A stretch of 64,000 nt of DNA from Pyrenula massariospora (lineage: Eukaryota > Ascomycota > Eurotiomycetes > Pyrenulales > Pyrenulaceae), in the NCBI GenBank assembly GCA_021030905.1, contig JAGFMI010000010.1, positions 930,001 through 994,000 on the forward strand, given 5' to 3'. The translations under genes were made by a program, and so were the position numbers. The notes beneath the pieces were generated by a model. The model saw only the letters and a list, made by a program, of their open reading frames with translations, was not told the DNA's origin and did no database searches. Shown here piece after piece: positions 34,195 to 46,200 of this stretch. Position 1 is the stretch's first letter; the number at the start of each line of letters is the position of its first letter.

Positions 34195-35769
34195 ATGTTC
34201 CGCTTTAAATCATCAACGCGCTCCTTAGACGAAGAACAGAGAGTTTATCCACGAACGCGACGATCAAAACGGAACCTAAACTATGTAAAAAATATAACAG
34301 ACCCTGTCTATATTAGGGTTGGAAACCCTATGATCAAGGACCACCATGAGGAAGTGATTGCTTACAGTGAGCGCGACGTCGCCGCGTTTGTACGCGCAGT
34401 CGAGCAAACACTCAATGAGAACCAAGGATATCCGTTACTCATTGTTATTAGTGCCTGGCGCCCATGGGTCGACGAGATCCTCGCGTCTTGTATTACGGAA
34501 GATCTTAGAGAGGCTTGCCGCGCTCAATTATCCGAACGAAATAGGGAAGTCCAAAATACAGATTTCAGCCGTTTCCCGGAGCGACGTGTCGTGGGAGATA
34601 AGGATACAGTAACATGGTCATTCGTCGTTGACCATATTAACATTCCTCAAGCTTACTGGTGGAGTGCCGACCTTGACCCTCCAAGCGATCCGGAGGGCCA
34701 TCAGATAGACTCGTATCGCTTCCGTCTAGGACTATGGACCTGCGCCGAGGGTGCGAGAATAGACAGGGGTCCTGATCACCATGACCAAAGAAATCGTCTC
34801 ACAGAGAAAGTCACTGTGACCCTAATATTTACCGACTCGAACACCATGCCAATTCAGCTGTCGAACAGGATTCACCGGCTGCTCTTCAAAGATATTTACC
34901 ACGGCAATGATGCTTCCTTTGAAAAGCTCTATGAGCGAGACAATGGCGTTAATTGGATTTTCCTCAAACTTTGGAACCTTCTGACAGATTGGGAGAATGT
35001 CTTGAAGCAATTTGAAGATCGCCTTGAAGCTGCGGAAGAGAATAGCAGGCAACGCAAAGGCCCAGCCTATATTCGTACACACGAAAGTCACGAACAAATT
35101 CGTCGGATTTACACAATACAGCAATATCTGCGCTTCCACATTCGTTCTGTCCAAAGGTTGAGCAGCTTCCAGGAAATTAAAATGGAAGCTGGTGAAAATG
35201 AATTGGACAGAGGGACGGCTGATCTCCTCCGAAGCAAGAAAGTTGGGAATATGCTACAGAGTACGAAAGCTGGAAATATGAACCTGGACGACGCATACGC
35301 GGATATGTCGCAATTTCGAGAAGAATTCGAGCTCCTAATCGAGCGATATAAGAATCTAACGGAATATGAGTTTAACATGGATAGTTCAAGGCAGGCTGGG
35401 GACACGAGCTTGCTTATTATTATTGCCACAGTGTTTCTCCCACCCTCGTTTCTTGCGAGCATTTGGGGCATGACCAAGTTTAACGCATCACCCATTACGT
35501 TCATCTACGTAGCGATCCCGGTTTTCGTATTGAGCGCGATTCTCGCACCAGCAATTCCAAGGTTACGGCAGAAAATTGGAGAGAAACATAACGAAAGTTT
35601 GCGACCTTATGTGTACTTGAACAGGATGAACGTTGAAAGACCGAAAGTGAGATTGTTAGGTGAAGATGTACCAGGAAGTCTGGTGGGTGTTGGTATCAAC
35701 GATGATGACAAAATCAAAAAGTGGAGGTCGATTGCTGAGAAGAATGACGATATTCGAAAGTCAAAATGA
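34195..35769 (+). CDS. CorA-like membrane protein (divergent Mg2+ transporter family)
   Basis: Single exon, 524 residues from the first ATG at 34195. A large soluble N-terminal part (about 400 residues) includes a helical stalk (LFKDIYHGNDASFEKLYERD to YKNLTEYEFNMDSSRQ). Two C-terminal membrane segments follow, at about 404-424 and 433-455, as in CorA/ZntB proteins. The family's GMN signature after the first segment reads GMTKFN here, so the selectivity loop is altered. Magnesium transport should therefore not be assumed. Fungal genomes hold many such divergent CorA-like genes in accessory regions. The short C-terminal tail is basic and acidic in turn. Confidence 0.8.
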   Translation: MFRFKSSTRSLDEEQRVYPRTRRSKRNLNYVKNITDPVYIRVGNPMIKDHHEEVIAYSERDVAAFVRAVEQTLNENQGYPLLIVISAWRPWVDEILASCITEDLREACRAQLSERNREVQNTDFSRFPERRVVGDKDTVTWSFVVDHINIPQAYWWSADLDPPSDPEGHQIDSYRFRLGLWTCAEGARIDRGPDHHDQRNRLTEKVTVTLIFTDSNTMPIQLSNRIHRLLFKDIYHGNDASFEKLYERDNGVNWIFLKLWNLLTDWENVLKQFEDRLEAAEENSRQRKGPAYIRTHESHEQIRRIYTIQQYLRFHIRSVQRLSSFQEIKMEAGENELDRGTADLLRSKKVGNMLQSTKAGNMNLDDAYADMSQFREEFELLIERYKNLTEYEFNMDSSRQAGDTSLLIIIATVFLPPSFLASIWGMTKFNASPITFIYVAIPVFVLSAILAPAIPRLRQKIGEKHNESLRPYVYLNRMNVERPKVRLLGEDVPGSLVGVGINDDDKIKKWRSIAEKNDDIRKSK

Positions 35770-37194
35770 GTCCTCCTATGAATGTTACAGCCTGTTAGTG
35801 TCGCTTTGTCTTTGTAAGTTTTCAACAGACGGTTCACGTACCATCGGCTGTTGCTCCACTATGGCGCGGGAGGCACATCGATATTGATATTCACTTTACC
35901 AAACTATCAGTGCACAATGCACACGCTTCAAGGACGCTTGGTTAAGACGAATTCTTGTGGGGCAACGAGCAATTTGCCCAACAAACACTAGCGTTTTATC
36001 CCATCATAGGACTTCGCAAAAAACTTGGTCTATGAGACACTTGAGAGGTCTCGGCAAGCATTCATTCCGTAGTGCTTTAACTTTGTCGTCCCTTCCGGCT
36101 CTTCAACCACTTCAAGAGGGCGACCTGGCGTATTAACGGCAGCAATCATATCATATGCAACGATCCAAGTGCTTCTTAAATGTCCACAGGCTTTCTGAGC
36201 ACTGCAATGAGCGCCTCTCCCTCAATAGAGCAGCTGCGAAGAGACAACGAAGCGAAATCCGCTGTCACGCTCAAAGAAGCCTTTCGAGTATTTCCATCCT
36301 TTCGATCCAGCAGAAAACTGGAAAGGTGAAAAGTCACTTGCAAAACGGTAGCTCTAAACATGTTCCGGCACTATCTAGTCCAGCTTTCAAAGAGCGAAAA
36401 CAAACAGACCATTGATACCAAAGTTTTCTCTTGAATTGACCAAGCTGCGCCTAGATCTGCAACGCAACAATCTGATTGACAATAAGCGAAAACAGTACAC
36501 ACCCTACATGCACGGCCGAGCACATGTCAAAACCGCATCCTCTTGCGGTTCAAAGCGATCCTGGAATTGACCGGGACAGCGTTTAAGCTTGTAGGTCTCT
36601 CATCCCTTGAATTTAGGCAGACGCACAAGCTGTCCGTGACTTTTCATTCGCTCAGTCGCCCGGATGCCGGTGAGCGAAACAAGGCGTGTCGATGAATTTT
36701 GATTGATTCAAAATGTCTAGACCGTTCCGCGACAAGGGGAACAAGGCTGTCCTAAATGCATCGGACTTTGTATCCAGCACGCTGAGGATGGCTCGAGAAG
36801 GCACGGCGATGAGGATCGGTAGACGGATCTATTTGGAGAGATTTGAGATCGACGATATTCCGGTTGGTTGCAACTCGTAAAGCTGTGGGCGAGTCAGCGG
36901 AGAAGGAACTTCAGCCTGTGCGTGTCTACAGTGGAACCGCGAAATAAGCACCAAAGGCGTCCCGCCAAACGCTCCACAGCTTAAAGGAGCCTTGCGCTGC
37001 CAGCTGCCTCTCTTTGAAAGTCTTAGATTTCAGAATTACTTGTTATTCTGAACCTCCAGGCCATAAATACAAAGGAGGCGATACTCCAAACGTTGTTAGC
37101 GTGTCAGTATAGCCGCTACTCGCCAACCATTACCGTCCTGCTTTCCCCCACAATCCCCTTTCACACTCCTATCCTTCTCAACCACGACACCAGA
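35770..37194. other. 1.4 kb intergenic, nothing convincing
   Basis: Between the CorA-like gene and the 3' end of the GPI-type protein gene. Open frames are short and without motifs. Confidence 0.45.
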
Positions 37195-38223
37195 TTAAAA
37201 AGTAGCCGCAACTACAACCACCGCAGCAGCAGCAGCACCCACCATCCACTGCGTCAGGGACGCCGCTCCGTTGACTGTCTGAACAGCAATAGGCGGCGTG
37301 ACAGTTGCGCTGGACGAGCCATTGGTCGCCGGCGTGGTCGTGTTGGAGGTCAGACCATTACTGAAGCTAAACGAGCTCCCACTTGCGGCTGCACTGCTGC
37401 TGGACCCTGCGCTGCTGCTGACGCTCTGGCTTCCGCCGCTTATGGTGGTAGACGTAGGTGTGGATGCTGTGAGGCTAGAAGGAGAAGGGCTTGCGGTAGA
37501 AGATGAAGTCGGTGTCGGGCTGGTTGTGCCTGCTTGTCCGCCGGCTTTGAGGGTTGGAAGAGCGCCATTGGCAGTCAGGCCTGTGGTTAGTGGAACGTGG
37601 TAGAAGGAGTACTCCGAGCCGGAGACGGTGTGGGTGTACACGTCGTTCTTTTGGAAGGCGGAATCGGTGAAGGTTTCGGTGCTGCCGAAATAAGAGGTAT
37701 GGATTAGTTTGTTTGTTGTCAAGTGGTTTGGAGCAGGGATTCTTACCACACCGCGGACACTGTGCCTGCAGCCGAGCACTCGACCGAGTAGCCATCGCTA
37801 CCGGCGTCGATGAAAACGATGGTAGATGGGCCTTCGAGCAAAGTCGCGCCTGCGGTGAGAATGCAAGAGTCCTTGGTGTAGGTGTTGTAAGGCAGATCAC
37901 CGGTGCAGAGACCGGGGCTGTTGTCACGACCCACACCGGTGGGATACGGGAGGCAATACTCAGAAGTCACGGTCTGAGGACCGCATCCAACAAGGTAGGT
38001 CGTCACACCGGCATTCTGATGTTTCAAGCTGATGGTTAGCAGACATCTTCGGGGAGCGACATGACTATTGTGTGACGGCATTGAGCCTCCATACCTCACC
38101 CACACTCTGAGCGACCAGAGAGTCTTGGTACCTTCCGTATTCGGGGATAAATATATCGACACTTTGCGCAGCGACGATGCTAGCAAGGGCTCCAAGTAGA
38201 GCAGTGCGAGTGGTTGCGACCAT
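37195..38223 (-). CDS. GPI-anchored-type extracellular protein
   Basis: Exons 38223-38095, 38015-37747 and 37681-37195 join in phase (introns GTATGG to CATCAG and GTAAGA to GGCAG), giving 294 residues. A signal peptide is clear (MVATTRTALLGALASIVAAQ). The folded part of about 150 residues has paired cysteines (VGCGPQ, SEYCLPYPTG, GLCTGD, DSCILTAG and VECSAAG). A Ser/Thr/Pro-rich stalk follows from about residue 195. The C-terminus is hydrophobic (MVGAAAAAVVVVAATF) without a charged tail, preceded by small residues, which is the pattern of a GPI-attachment signal. The product should sit on the plasma membrane or in the cell wall. Similar proteins occur widely in filamentous ascomycetes without known function. 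Confidence 0.82.
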
Positions 38224-38336
38224 TTTGTGGACTTGAAAAGAGTGACGAGATAGAGAACATAGACAGCTTCCAAAGGATAGACGACAAAGCAAAGCAATTC
38301 TGAACAGGTAAGAGAAACGATACACACCGAGAAGAT

Positions 38337-38534
38337 CTAGAGCGACATGGAAGACATTAAGTCTTCTTGTAGAGCCTCAAAAGGACAGGATGTGTTCGCT
38401 TCGCTTCCCCAGATTTTGGGCGTCTTGCCTGCATAACGCCAATTGGTGCCTTTCACGTAGACGCCGTACATCGGCCCTTGAGCTTCCTCGATCTGGCAGT
38501 TCACAGCGACCATTCTCCTTTTGTAGGGAGTCAT
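38337..38534 (-). CDS. Small ORF, 65 codons, possible gene or remnant
   Basis: Starts at an ATG and reads protein-like (MYGVYVKGTNWRYAGKTPK, CPFEALQEDLMSS). It lies in the 5' flank of the GPI-type protein gene. No signal peptide or known domain. It may be the last exon of a decayed gene; the neighbouring frame just upstream (VVWYDFTGFLSDDSLQ) is also open. Confidence 0.25.
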   Translation of the reverse strand: MTPYKRRMVAVNCQIEEAQGPMYGVYVKGTNWRYAGKTPKIWGSEANTSCPFEALQEDLMSSMSL

Positions 38535-39647
38535 CGCTCAAAAAGCCAGTGAAGTCGTACCAGACCACAAGATTTCGAATCTTAATTTCACTTGCGCAAT
38601 TCCCGTTGGGGACGTTTGGGGGCCAGGAACAAGATTTTGGCGCCGGACAGGCTGCTCATTGACCAATTGGGCAGAAACAACCCCGGGAACTTCGGTGAAC
38701 TCCTGTCGTGGTGACAACGGCCTTGAGCACGCGAGCGGGGGAGACAATTTGCGAATACGAAGCGATGCCGTGCTAGGTCAAGTCACGAAGGTGCAGCCTG
38801 CCGCCTTCCAAGTAATACATCTTGACAGAGGATGAGGCAGGCCGTCATGAGTATGTTCAGACTAGAGAAGATTTCAAAGCACAGCTGCTGCGACGAGGTC
38901 ATATCTAGGCTTTCTCCATGGAATTATCGGTCTTCTGCGCCTTGATTCTCCTTTTCCTCTACCATTTCAGATTCGACCGAGGGACACACGCCCTTGGAGG
39001 TAGATGAGGAGAGCACGCTCCGAGGGAAGGCTGTTGATCCATGGCAGGTGAACCGAGGCGCCCACATTTTAAGCCTCATGACGCGACATTCTTTTCCACA
39101 CGTTGTCGACCCGTATGGCCATCCGTTTCCCGTCCATGTCGCATTGACGTCCTTGGCAGAGCTGCTTTTTACTAGGCCGAGATAACGTGATCCGTATATA
39201 TCCTTTGTAAAACCATAGACTAGAAAGCATGGTGGCATGGTTGTTCAAGGCAGTCACATCCAGGAGATATAATTGATAATTGAGAGTGGCCATGCCCGAG
39301 AATTCTATATCAAATTTCCTATGCATCCTATTTGCATGATTTATGGTATCGGCATTTGAATATGCATCTTGTCTTTTCACGACAGCCGTTACTGGCGTTG
39401 TTGTTGCTCCGTATGGTATACCTACTCAGGTTCACTCGTTTTTCAATTTGAACTGGAGTGCTACAGACTGGTAACTGGGACGGATCGATCGTGCTCGCCG
39501 CTTTCAATGAATTAAAAGGTCGCTGTATCCGACAATAAATCTCGACCGCTTCAAAGAGAATGCTAAGGGCAGGAGATTTCAAAAAGGCATTCCACATCGA
39601 GAATCATCGGCAGGCTACAACGCCGACGTACAAGGCACATGCCTCGG

Positions 39648-39851
39648 CTAGAGCCGCTTCAGCGATGAACAGGCGAAAAGAGCGAGGGTGAGTCTGATCT
39701 GAGATTTATTATACTGATAGCCGGGGAACACCAGTGGTCGACGTGTTCCTGCTGACGTGGAAGCGGAACGGTGAGCATGATGCATATCTTCCATTTCTTG
39801 AGCCACTAAGATCAACGACAATGCCAAGCCTAGCGGTGAGAGGTACTTCAT
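39648..39851 (-). CDS. Small ORF with signal-peptide-like start, 67 codons
   Basis: Begins with ATG and has a hydrophobic N-terminus MKYLSPLGLALSLILVAQ, followed by a His/Ser/Arg-rich polar region. Only one Cys is present, so it is not a typical Cys-rich effector. It could be a small secreted protein or chance. Confidence 0.25.
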   Translation of the reverse strand: MKYLSPLGLALSLILVAQEMEDMHHAHRSASTSAGTRRPLVFPGYQYNKSQIRLTLALFACSSLKRL

Positions 39852-40807
39852 AAGAGCTTACGTCGGAGGGACTTCTCCAGCGAAATTTGAGCTCCAAGAT
39901 TGATGATTCTGGCACAGGCGTGTTGTTCTAGATAGATGGGTTATTCGTCAATCTCCAAACTTGAGTGTTTCAGCGCATGCCGCTCATGGGACGGTTGGAA
40001 GGATTCTCCTAAATTAGTGATAAATGACTTCATCTATCAAGAATATTTGGTATTCCCCCATCAGTGAAGTCGTACATAGTAGCTGTGTGCCACTTCACCC
40101 TTTGGTAGTCTGGAGTTGAACTCCTGCCTAGCAGCAGTTTCCCGAAGGATCCGTGCCTTTTTTGCACGGTTACCACCCTCGAAGGGGGACAACAACGTCG
40201 TTTAACAGATATAGGTGCCTTACGAGTACGCCTTCAAGCGTTTAGAGCCTCCCTTGGGGGCGAGGGTCTGACATCTGCCACTTTGTTTAGTTCTACCTCT
40301 CTGAGGGCGATCCACTTTTGCAACCTCCATGACAAACGCTCGATCCATACCCCCAGGCCGCTCGTGACCCCTTGGCAATCGATGATTTCGCATCATCATT
40401 CGCTTCTCGTCGGGTGTGATAAGCAAGCTAGAGTGAAAGAAGTTCCCGGTGGCTGCTGTTTTGCCTGGGGCAATACGGAGGAGGATCGCGGCCCTGGGGC
40501 TGAGGCTTAATGTCGCCCCCACATCGTGCACACCACCCCGATTAGGGTGTGCTTGCTCACCTTTCTGAGACGTAAAAGGTTTTCACTGGCATCCGCGAGA
40601 TTCTGCCTTCTCCATGGGAACAATTTTTCAGGGTCACGCATACTTAAGGCACGACACGTGTCTCGGTTTGTAGAGCTCCCGTGAAACAACTCTTCATTAT
40701 TTGAATGTAGGTTTCCGTACAGCACTCAACCATAAAATGTCTATGATAGGAAAACGTAGGCTGTACTCGTTACCTTTCTTACCAGTCCAAGAGCCACATT
40801 CGACCCA

Positions 40808-42142
40808 ATGACCTTTCCCGTTCTTCACCTTCCCTCCCTGTCTCCATGGCTGCAGCAACTCGCCAGCATCCTCCCGTTGAGCGCGCTCATCGAATTCATC
40901 GACGTAGCCACGAAGCTGCACATCTTCGAGCTGAACCGGTCCGTATCGATCTTGAACTGGCCGGTGACGCCCGTCGGCGCGCGGCTGCTGCTCTCCACCA
41001 GTGGATTGACCGCCAATGAGGCGTGCTACCTCGACCAAGGCGGCCACAGTCCTCAGCTGCATTGCATCGATGGGCGGTACGGAGACTGGTATCCCTGCAG
41101 CACGCCGGCTACAACGCGACTGTGTAGCTCGAAGCCGAGCGTGCGCACCAAGGTGCTGAACACGAGTGCGAATTTGGCGGATCCGCAAGCGAGGAAACAG
41201 ACGTTGGAAGTCATCTCGCTGAAGCGGCTTGGTCGACCTAGATCGTGCAGTCCAAAAAGGACGAAGCGGAGTCGTCTTGGTCTTCTCCATGACAGGCTGG
41301 TTTGGTGGCGGACAGGTCGGTGTTCTATCACGTACGGACTGACATCCGTGATTGTGTGGATCTTCTGGACGGGGTTGACTGTGGTTTGCCTTATTTCAGG
41401 GCTGCACGTTGCGACTGCTTATCTTTTCCTCATGCCCCTGACAGGGTTTCTAGTTAGCTTAACGCACGGCGGTAAAGCGCGACGATTACTCGATGAGCGG
41501 CCAAGTTCCGTTAAACGGCTTATTGTGGTCACAAGGAGTTTGAATGCGAAAAACTGGTTGGCTTTCTATGGGGATAGCCACATCCTCAACTCCCTACTCA
41601 ACAAACCGTTGGTTTGCACTCCCAACACTTCGGCGTTATGGCTGTGGCAATTGTTGCTTCAACTTGTCATTGGAGGCCAATGGGCCTGTGCTGTGGGATC
41701 ATGTGCACTGCAGGATTGGAATGCGATTGCCGTCTCGTTTTGGATAGCATTATGTGCCTGTGTCGCAAGCTATGCTTACCCTCCTGGGAAAGCGGCGAAA
41801 GACTGGCTCCAATTCAGCTGTGATCATGTCATCGAGAGCACTTCCGCTGAGTTTAGCTCTCGACGATCGATGCTTGGAGCGCTAATATATCTGAACCCTG
41901 ACAGCAAAGAACGACACACAGAATGGATCAATCCAATCCTTACTGATAGTGCAGATCGAAGAGCGTGGGAGTCAGCACTTTTCTCTTGCAAAGAATTGGG
42001 CATTCCGTCTGAGAAGGATTCCGAAAGTTCGACAGATCAAAAGCAGTATTGGTGGAAATTTATCGTGGAAGGACTTCAGATGGGGGCAAGGATCGAAGAG
42101 ATTTTAACAGACCGGAAAGAGGACAAGAAGTCCTGCGCTTGA
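40808..42142 (+). CDS. Multi-span membrane protein, paralogue 1 (HET-locus associated)
   Basis: Single exon, 444 residues. The N-terminal block WLQQLASILPLSALIEFIDV is shared with the paralogue at 48232-49632, as are NWPVTPVGARLLLS, DGRYGD, QTLEV, FLMPLTG, NSLLN, AKDWLQ and SSRRSMLGALIYLNPD. Hydrophobic segments lie at about 178-219 (two passes), 276-298 and 306-322. The N-terminal third has several cysteines and the C-terminus is charged. No catalytic motif is recognised and the family is unknown to me. It is followed within 100 bp by a broken gene, then by the convergent HET-ankyrin gene. Presence of a paralogue on the other side of that gene suggests a shared role. Confidence 0.8.
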   Translation: MTFPVLHLPSLSPWLQQLASILPLSALIEFIDVATKLHIFELNRSVSILNWPVTPVGARLLLSTSGLTANEACYLDQGGHSPQLHCIDGRYGDWYPCSTPATTRLCSSKPSVRTKVLNTSANLADPQARKQTLEVISLKRLGRPRSCSPKRTKRSRLGLLHDRLVWWRTGRCSITYGLTSVIVWIFWTGLTVVCLISGLHVATAYLFLMPLTGFLVSLTHGGKARRLLDERPSSVKRLIVVTRSLNAKNWLAFYGDSHILNSLLNKPLVCTPNTSALWLWQLLLQLVIGGQWACAVGSCALQDWNAIAVSFWIALCACVASYAYPPGKAAKDWLQFSCDHVIESTSAEFSSRRSMLGALIYLNPDSKERHTEWINPILTDSADRRAWESALFSCKELGIPSEKDSESSTDQKQYWWKFIVEGLQMGARIEEILTDRKEDKKSCA

Positions 42143-42240
42143 GATTTCGGATGCTCGGCAAAGAGCACACCTTCTGTGTGCACGGAAAACTGACTCTCCT
42201 CACTCAATCCAAACAAAGAGAATTAGACAACAGCCCACCA

Positions 42241-43225
42241 ATGCCCGATAGAAGCTATATGAAAGTATCAATCAGGGACATTCTGGAGCCCAACGCTTTT
42301 GTATCGTTCGGTTGTCCTTCCAAGTGAGCGTTAGGTTGCTGAATCATTGCAACTAATTTGGCGCTAATGATTTGGCAGGTCGTGCCTTGAAAAGCCGAGT
42401 TGATGCCACATTACAGGCTTGATCAGCTGCTTGATGTATTCGCCACGCCAGGACTGGTGGCGCCACCACCGCCGAATGGCGTGGCAGTATACCACGGAGA
42501 TTTGTATGCTGGGCCGAACCAAAGCCGGGATGCTGGCAAGATTAATCGTTTTCACTTTGGATGATCGTCAATGCCTCTTGTCAGATTTCCGTGAGCGCGT
42601 GGCAATGCGGTTGATAGAATACACCGGCGGCGGGGATTTCTTTAGACATTCTCTTTCTTGACGACATCGAAACTCCCTCTAAGGGCTACAGCTTGGCGTC
42701 GCAAACGTCTACGAAAAGACAAGTCGTGGGGGAGAGGAAGATATTGGCTTTGGGGCCTCACATTTCATTACCGAGTGGAGATTGTCAGGCCTTCATTGGG
42801 ACATCACCATTGACAACGGATGAGGTAACGACGATTTCAAAGATCATTATCAACGGCAGTTTCAGTCAAGACTCTATCGTTTGCCTAGTCAAGGTGAGAC
42901 TTTATCGCCAGAGTGGATATCGGCCAAAATGGCAATACCTCGGGATACGATCTCATTCTCTTTCCGACGCATTGAGATTGGTGTAGGGTTCTTCGGCACT
43001 GGCGTTGAGCCGGTAGGATTGGTAAAGGTAAAAGGAGAGAGACAGAAGTATCAGAGACAAAGGTTGTTGCGGGAAGAGCTCGTAGATGGCGTAAAAACAC
43101 GATACTTAGAGAAGCTGGGTCAACTCGGAGCGGCCTTCTTGACTAGCGAAACGTCTTCTATTCCTAAACCCTTGAACATTATCAGCTCTAGAGACGAAGT
43201 ACCTTCAGTGAGCTACACAGGATAG
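42241..43225 (+). pseudogene. Broken gene of unknown family beside HET-ankyrin gene
   Basis: A clear first exon starts at 42241 (MPDRSYMKVSIRDILEPNAF) and ends at 42323. An intron (GTGAGC to CATTACAG) leads in phase to 42417 (LDQLLDVFATPGLVAPPPP, then VAVYHGDLYAGPNQSRDAGK) and meets a TGA near 42563. Coding character resumes in another frame at about 42640 (DILFLDDIETPSKGYSLASQ) and runs to about 42895. It then changes frame again without a usable intron (PEWISAKMAIPRDTISFSF to the TAG at 43225). At least two frame changes are needed, so it is probably a pseudogene; a gene with unusual introns is the alternative. Its last codon is one base away from the end of the HET-ankyrin gene. Confidence 0.5.
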
Positions 43226-43226
43226 A

Positions 43227-46200
43227 CTATGATCTATTCTCATGATATGACTTGAGAGCCTGAGCTATTTCCGTGTTAGCTCGCTGGTTGCGTCGTTTTC
43301 TTCTCAATAGAACATGACTGTGGCGACTGACTGCTCGAATTCTCTCGATGAGACTGCCCTTAGGATTGTTCTTTGATTGTAATTGCTCCACGACTGCCTC
43401 GTACAATGGACTGGTGTATCCATAACTTCTTCGTCCAATTCGAGCTTTGCCTGTCGCTAGCAGCAATTGGACAACAGCTTCATGGCTGTTTACCGCCGCC
43501 GCGTCTAAAGGCGTTTTCCCGATACCATCTTCTATGTTGATGTCAATTTTCTTGCGGCTCGCAAGCAGTACTCTTACAACTGCCTCATGGCCTTTGCTGG
43601 CGGCCAATGCTAACGGCGTCCTACCAAGTCCATCTCGGCGGTTTATATTATCAATCTGACCGGTCGCAATCAGCGCCTCAACAACATCCTCATGGCCATA
43701 TTCTGCCGCATCTGACAACGCTGTGCTGTGCGTGTTATTTTGGTGGTTGATGTCGTGGACTTTTCCCGTTGCAAGTAGCTCTCTTACAGCGTTCACGTGA
43801 CCGCATCGAGCAGCATAGATTAACGGCGTTGAGCGATTTCTGTCCATGCGATTAACATTGGTTACTTGGCCAGCATCTAATAGTAGTTTGATCATCGTAT
43901 CGTGCCCATTCTCAGCCGCGTAGAATAAAGGTGTTCCGCCAGACATATCTACACTGTTCACTTCTGCTTTATTTGTCTCAAGCAATAGCTTAGCTATGAC
44001 TAGGTGTCCATTCGCTGCGGCGTGCCCTAGAGGAGTCTTCTTTGCGAGCAACAGAGAGTTGACATTGACTTTTCCTGTCTCAAGAAGCAGCTTGACTACG
44101 GCCTCATGTCCATTTTCGGCGGCATAAGATAAGGGCGTCTGACCTGCGTCCCCGGGATCGAGATCGGCAACGCCTAGAGACAGTAAATACTCGACTATTG
44201 CCGCATGCCCAGATTTAGCAGCATATGATAGTGCTGTCCCTCCAAATTGAGATTGAGCATCAATATTAACTTTGCCTGTCGCAAGTAACTGCTTGACCAC
44301 GGCAAGATGTCCATTTGTCGCCGCATGCATAAATGCAGTGTTACCGAAGTCATCCTTAAACACAACGTCAACCCTTCCTGTTTGGATTAGTAGCCGCACT
44401 ATGTCCTGATGGCCATTGGCAGCAGCATGTGACAGAGGTGGAATGCTGAATTGAGCGCAATCATTAACGTCAACCTCATCGGTCGCGAGTAGGAGTTTGA
44501 GGAGTTTTTCGTCTCCATTTGCGGCTGCAATTGTCAAAGGGGTCAAACGCACTAGCTCTGAAGTTTCCCTACCGTCAGCGTACATGCCATTCTCGAGAAG
44601 AAACTCAGAAACCTCGTAATGGCCAAATTTGGCTGCCCACACAAGTGGGCTTCCCCGAAAGTCTTGTTTCAATTGCTGGAGGCTTGACTTCCACACGTAA
44701 TTTCTAGCCTTTGAAATATCTTCTTCTTCGTTCCATTCTTCAATTTTGTCTTGCATCTTCCAAAAATTATCTGTGTTGACAAGGAAATTGATGATTGCCT
44801 CATAGCCATCACTAGCTGCTGTCTGTGCCATACGTAACCAACAGTCCTGATGAATGGAGTTCTCGATACATTCGGAAAGCAGCTTGACGATTCGTGTATG
44901 ACTATACAGTGCTGCGCGAAAAAGCGGCGTTCGACCGAAAACATCAGTCATGTTTACGTCGATGTCTCTTTGTGCTAGGAGCAGCCTAACTATCTGCTCG
45001 TGCCCATACCATGCCGCGAAGCAGAGCGGTGGTCGTCCAAAGTTGTCTGCTATGTTGGCTTTTGCGTCTGGATGCTGGAGGAGTAGTTTTACTACAGTCT
45101 CGTGACCGTACCGAGCAGCATATGATAGAGCTGTCTGACCTTGCTGATCTCGGATGCTGATATCGATGCCCCATGCAAGCAGCAGCGTGACGACTGGCAG
45201 ATATGACCCAACAACAGCAATATGCAACGCCGTTTGTCCATTTTTGTCAATGTGATTTAAACTTGACCTTCCCTTCAACAGCTGAATGACAGCCATCGAG
45301 CCACTCCAGGCCGCACGGTGTAGAACAGTCTGCCCATCAGACGAACAGCTCGACTGATGGTCGGACTCTGGACCTAGCAACATTTTCAAAGTTTTCTCAT
45401 TCCCACGATCGGCCGCAAGAAGTAGCGGTGATTGATTGAGATTATCTCTCAAGCTTTGATTAGCCTTTCCATTTATAAGCTCTTTGACTACCGCATCATG
45501 ACCTCGCCAGATTGCACGATGTAGAGCCGTCCATTTATACTTGTCCTGATAATTGGCGTCTATTTTTTTGCTCAATAGCCGGTTCACCTCTCCATCTTCT
45601 CCTTTTCCAGCAGCAAGAACAAGAGCAGAGCCTTTATTTGCCAACGATGGTGACGTCTTCGTTCCTGCGGTTTGGTCACTAATACAGGGCTGGGCGTGAG
45701 ACCTATTTGCTCGATACCCGTCTTCTGAACATTCAAGCACCATTTCATGTCGAAAGCGTTCGCTTTCGATTTCCCTTTGTTTCAGAGCTAAAGCCCTTGC
45801 TGATTTCCATGCTTCTTGAGTGATTTGGAATGCGCCAGGGTCGTAGCCTAGGCTTACGTTTAACTCCACGAGCGTTTCCGCACAAAGGTTTTGAAGAGTG
45901 TGGACATGTAAGAATCCGATTAGTTTACAACAAAGCCTGAATGAAATTTGATTTATACCCATCACTTCCACTAGTAAGACTCTCGATACGTTCTCAATTT
46001 CGGGCTCAATTAGGTAGATATGTTTTGCTGGCTGTCCAACTGCTGTACGAAGTGCTGCTTCGGTCAATGGATGGATCCCTGTCCACGAAATCGCTTCTTC
46101 AGGAATACTAGCAAGGTGGAGTGCTTTCCAGGACCCAACGACATTTCCATTGTCTTGAATGTGCAGATTTACCTCTCTTGAAGCTAAAGGCGTCTGAAGT

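Larger units (their letters stand above)
38224..40807. other. 2.6 kb intergenic with two small candidate ORFs
   Basis: Apart from the small frames listed at 38337-38534 and 39648-39851, nothing gene-like was recognised. A 6-bp-stem hairpin with a T-rich loop lies at 40150-40168 and a 7-bp-stem hairpin near 40527-40551. Confidence 0.4.

Noticed and set aside
40150-40168. Hairpin CCGTGC with T-rich loop and GCACGG
   Set aside because: It resembles a bacterial terminator only by chance: the T-run is in the loop, and this is a eukaryotic genome with no gene ending here.
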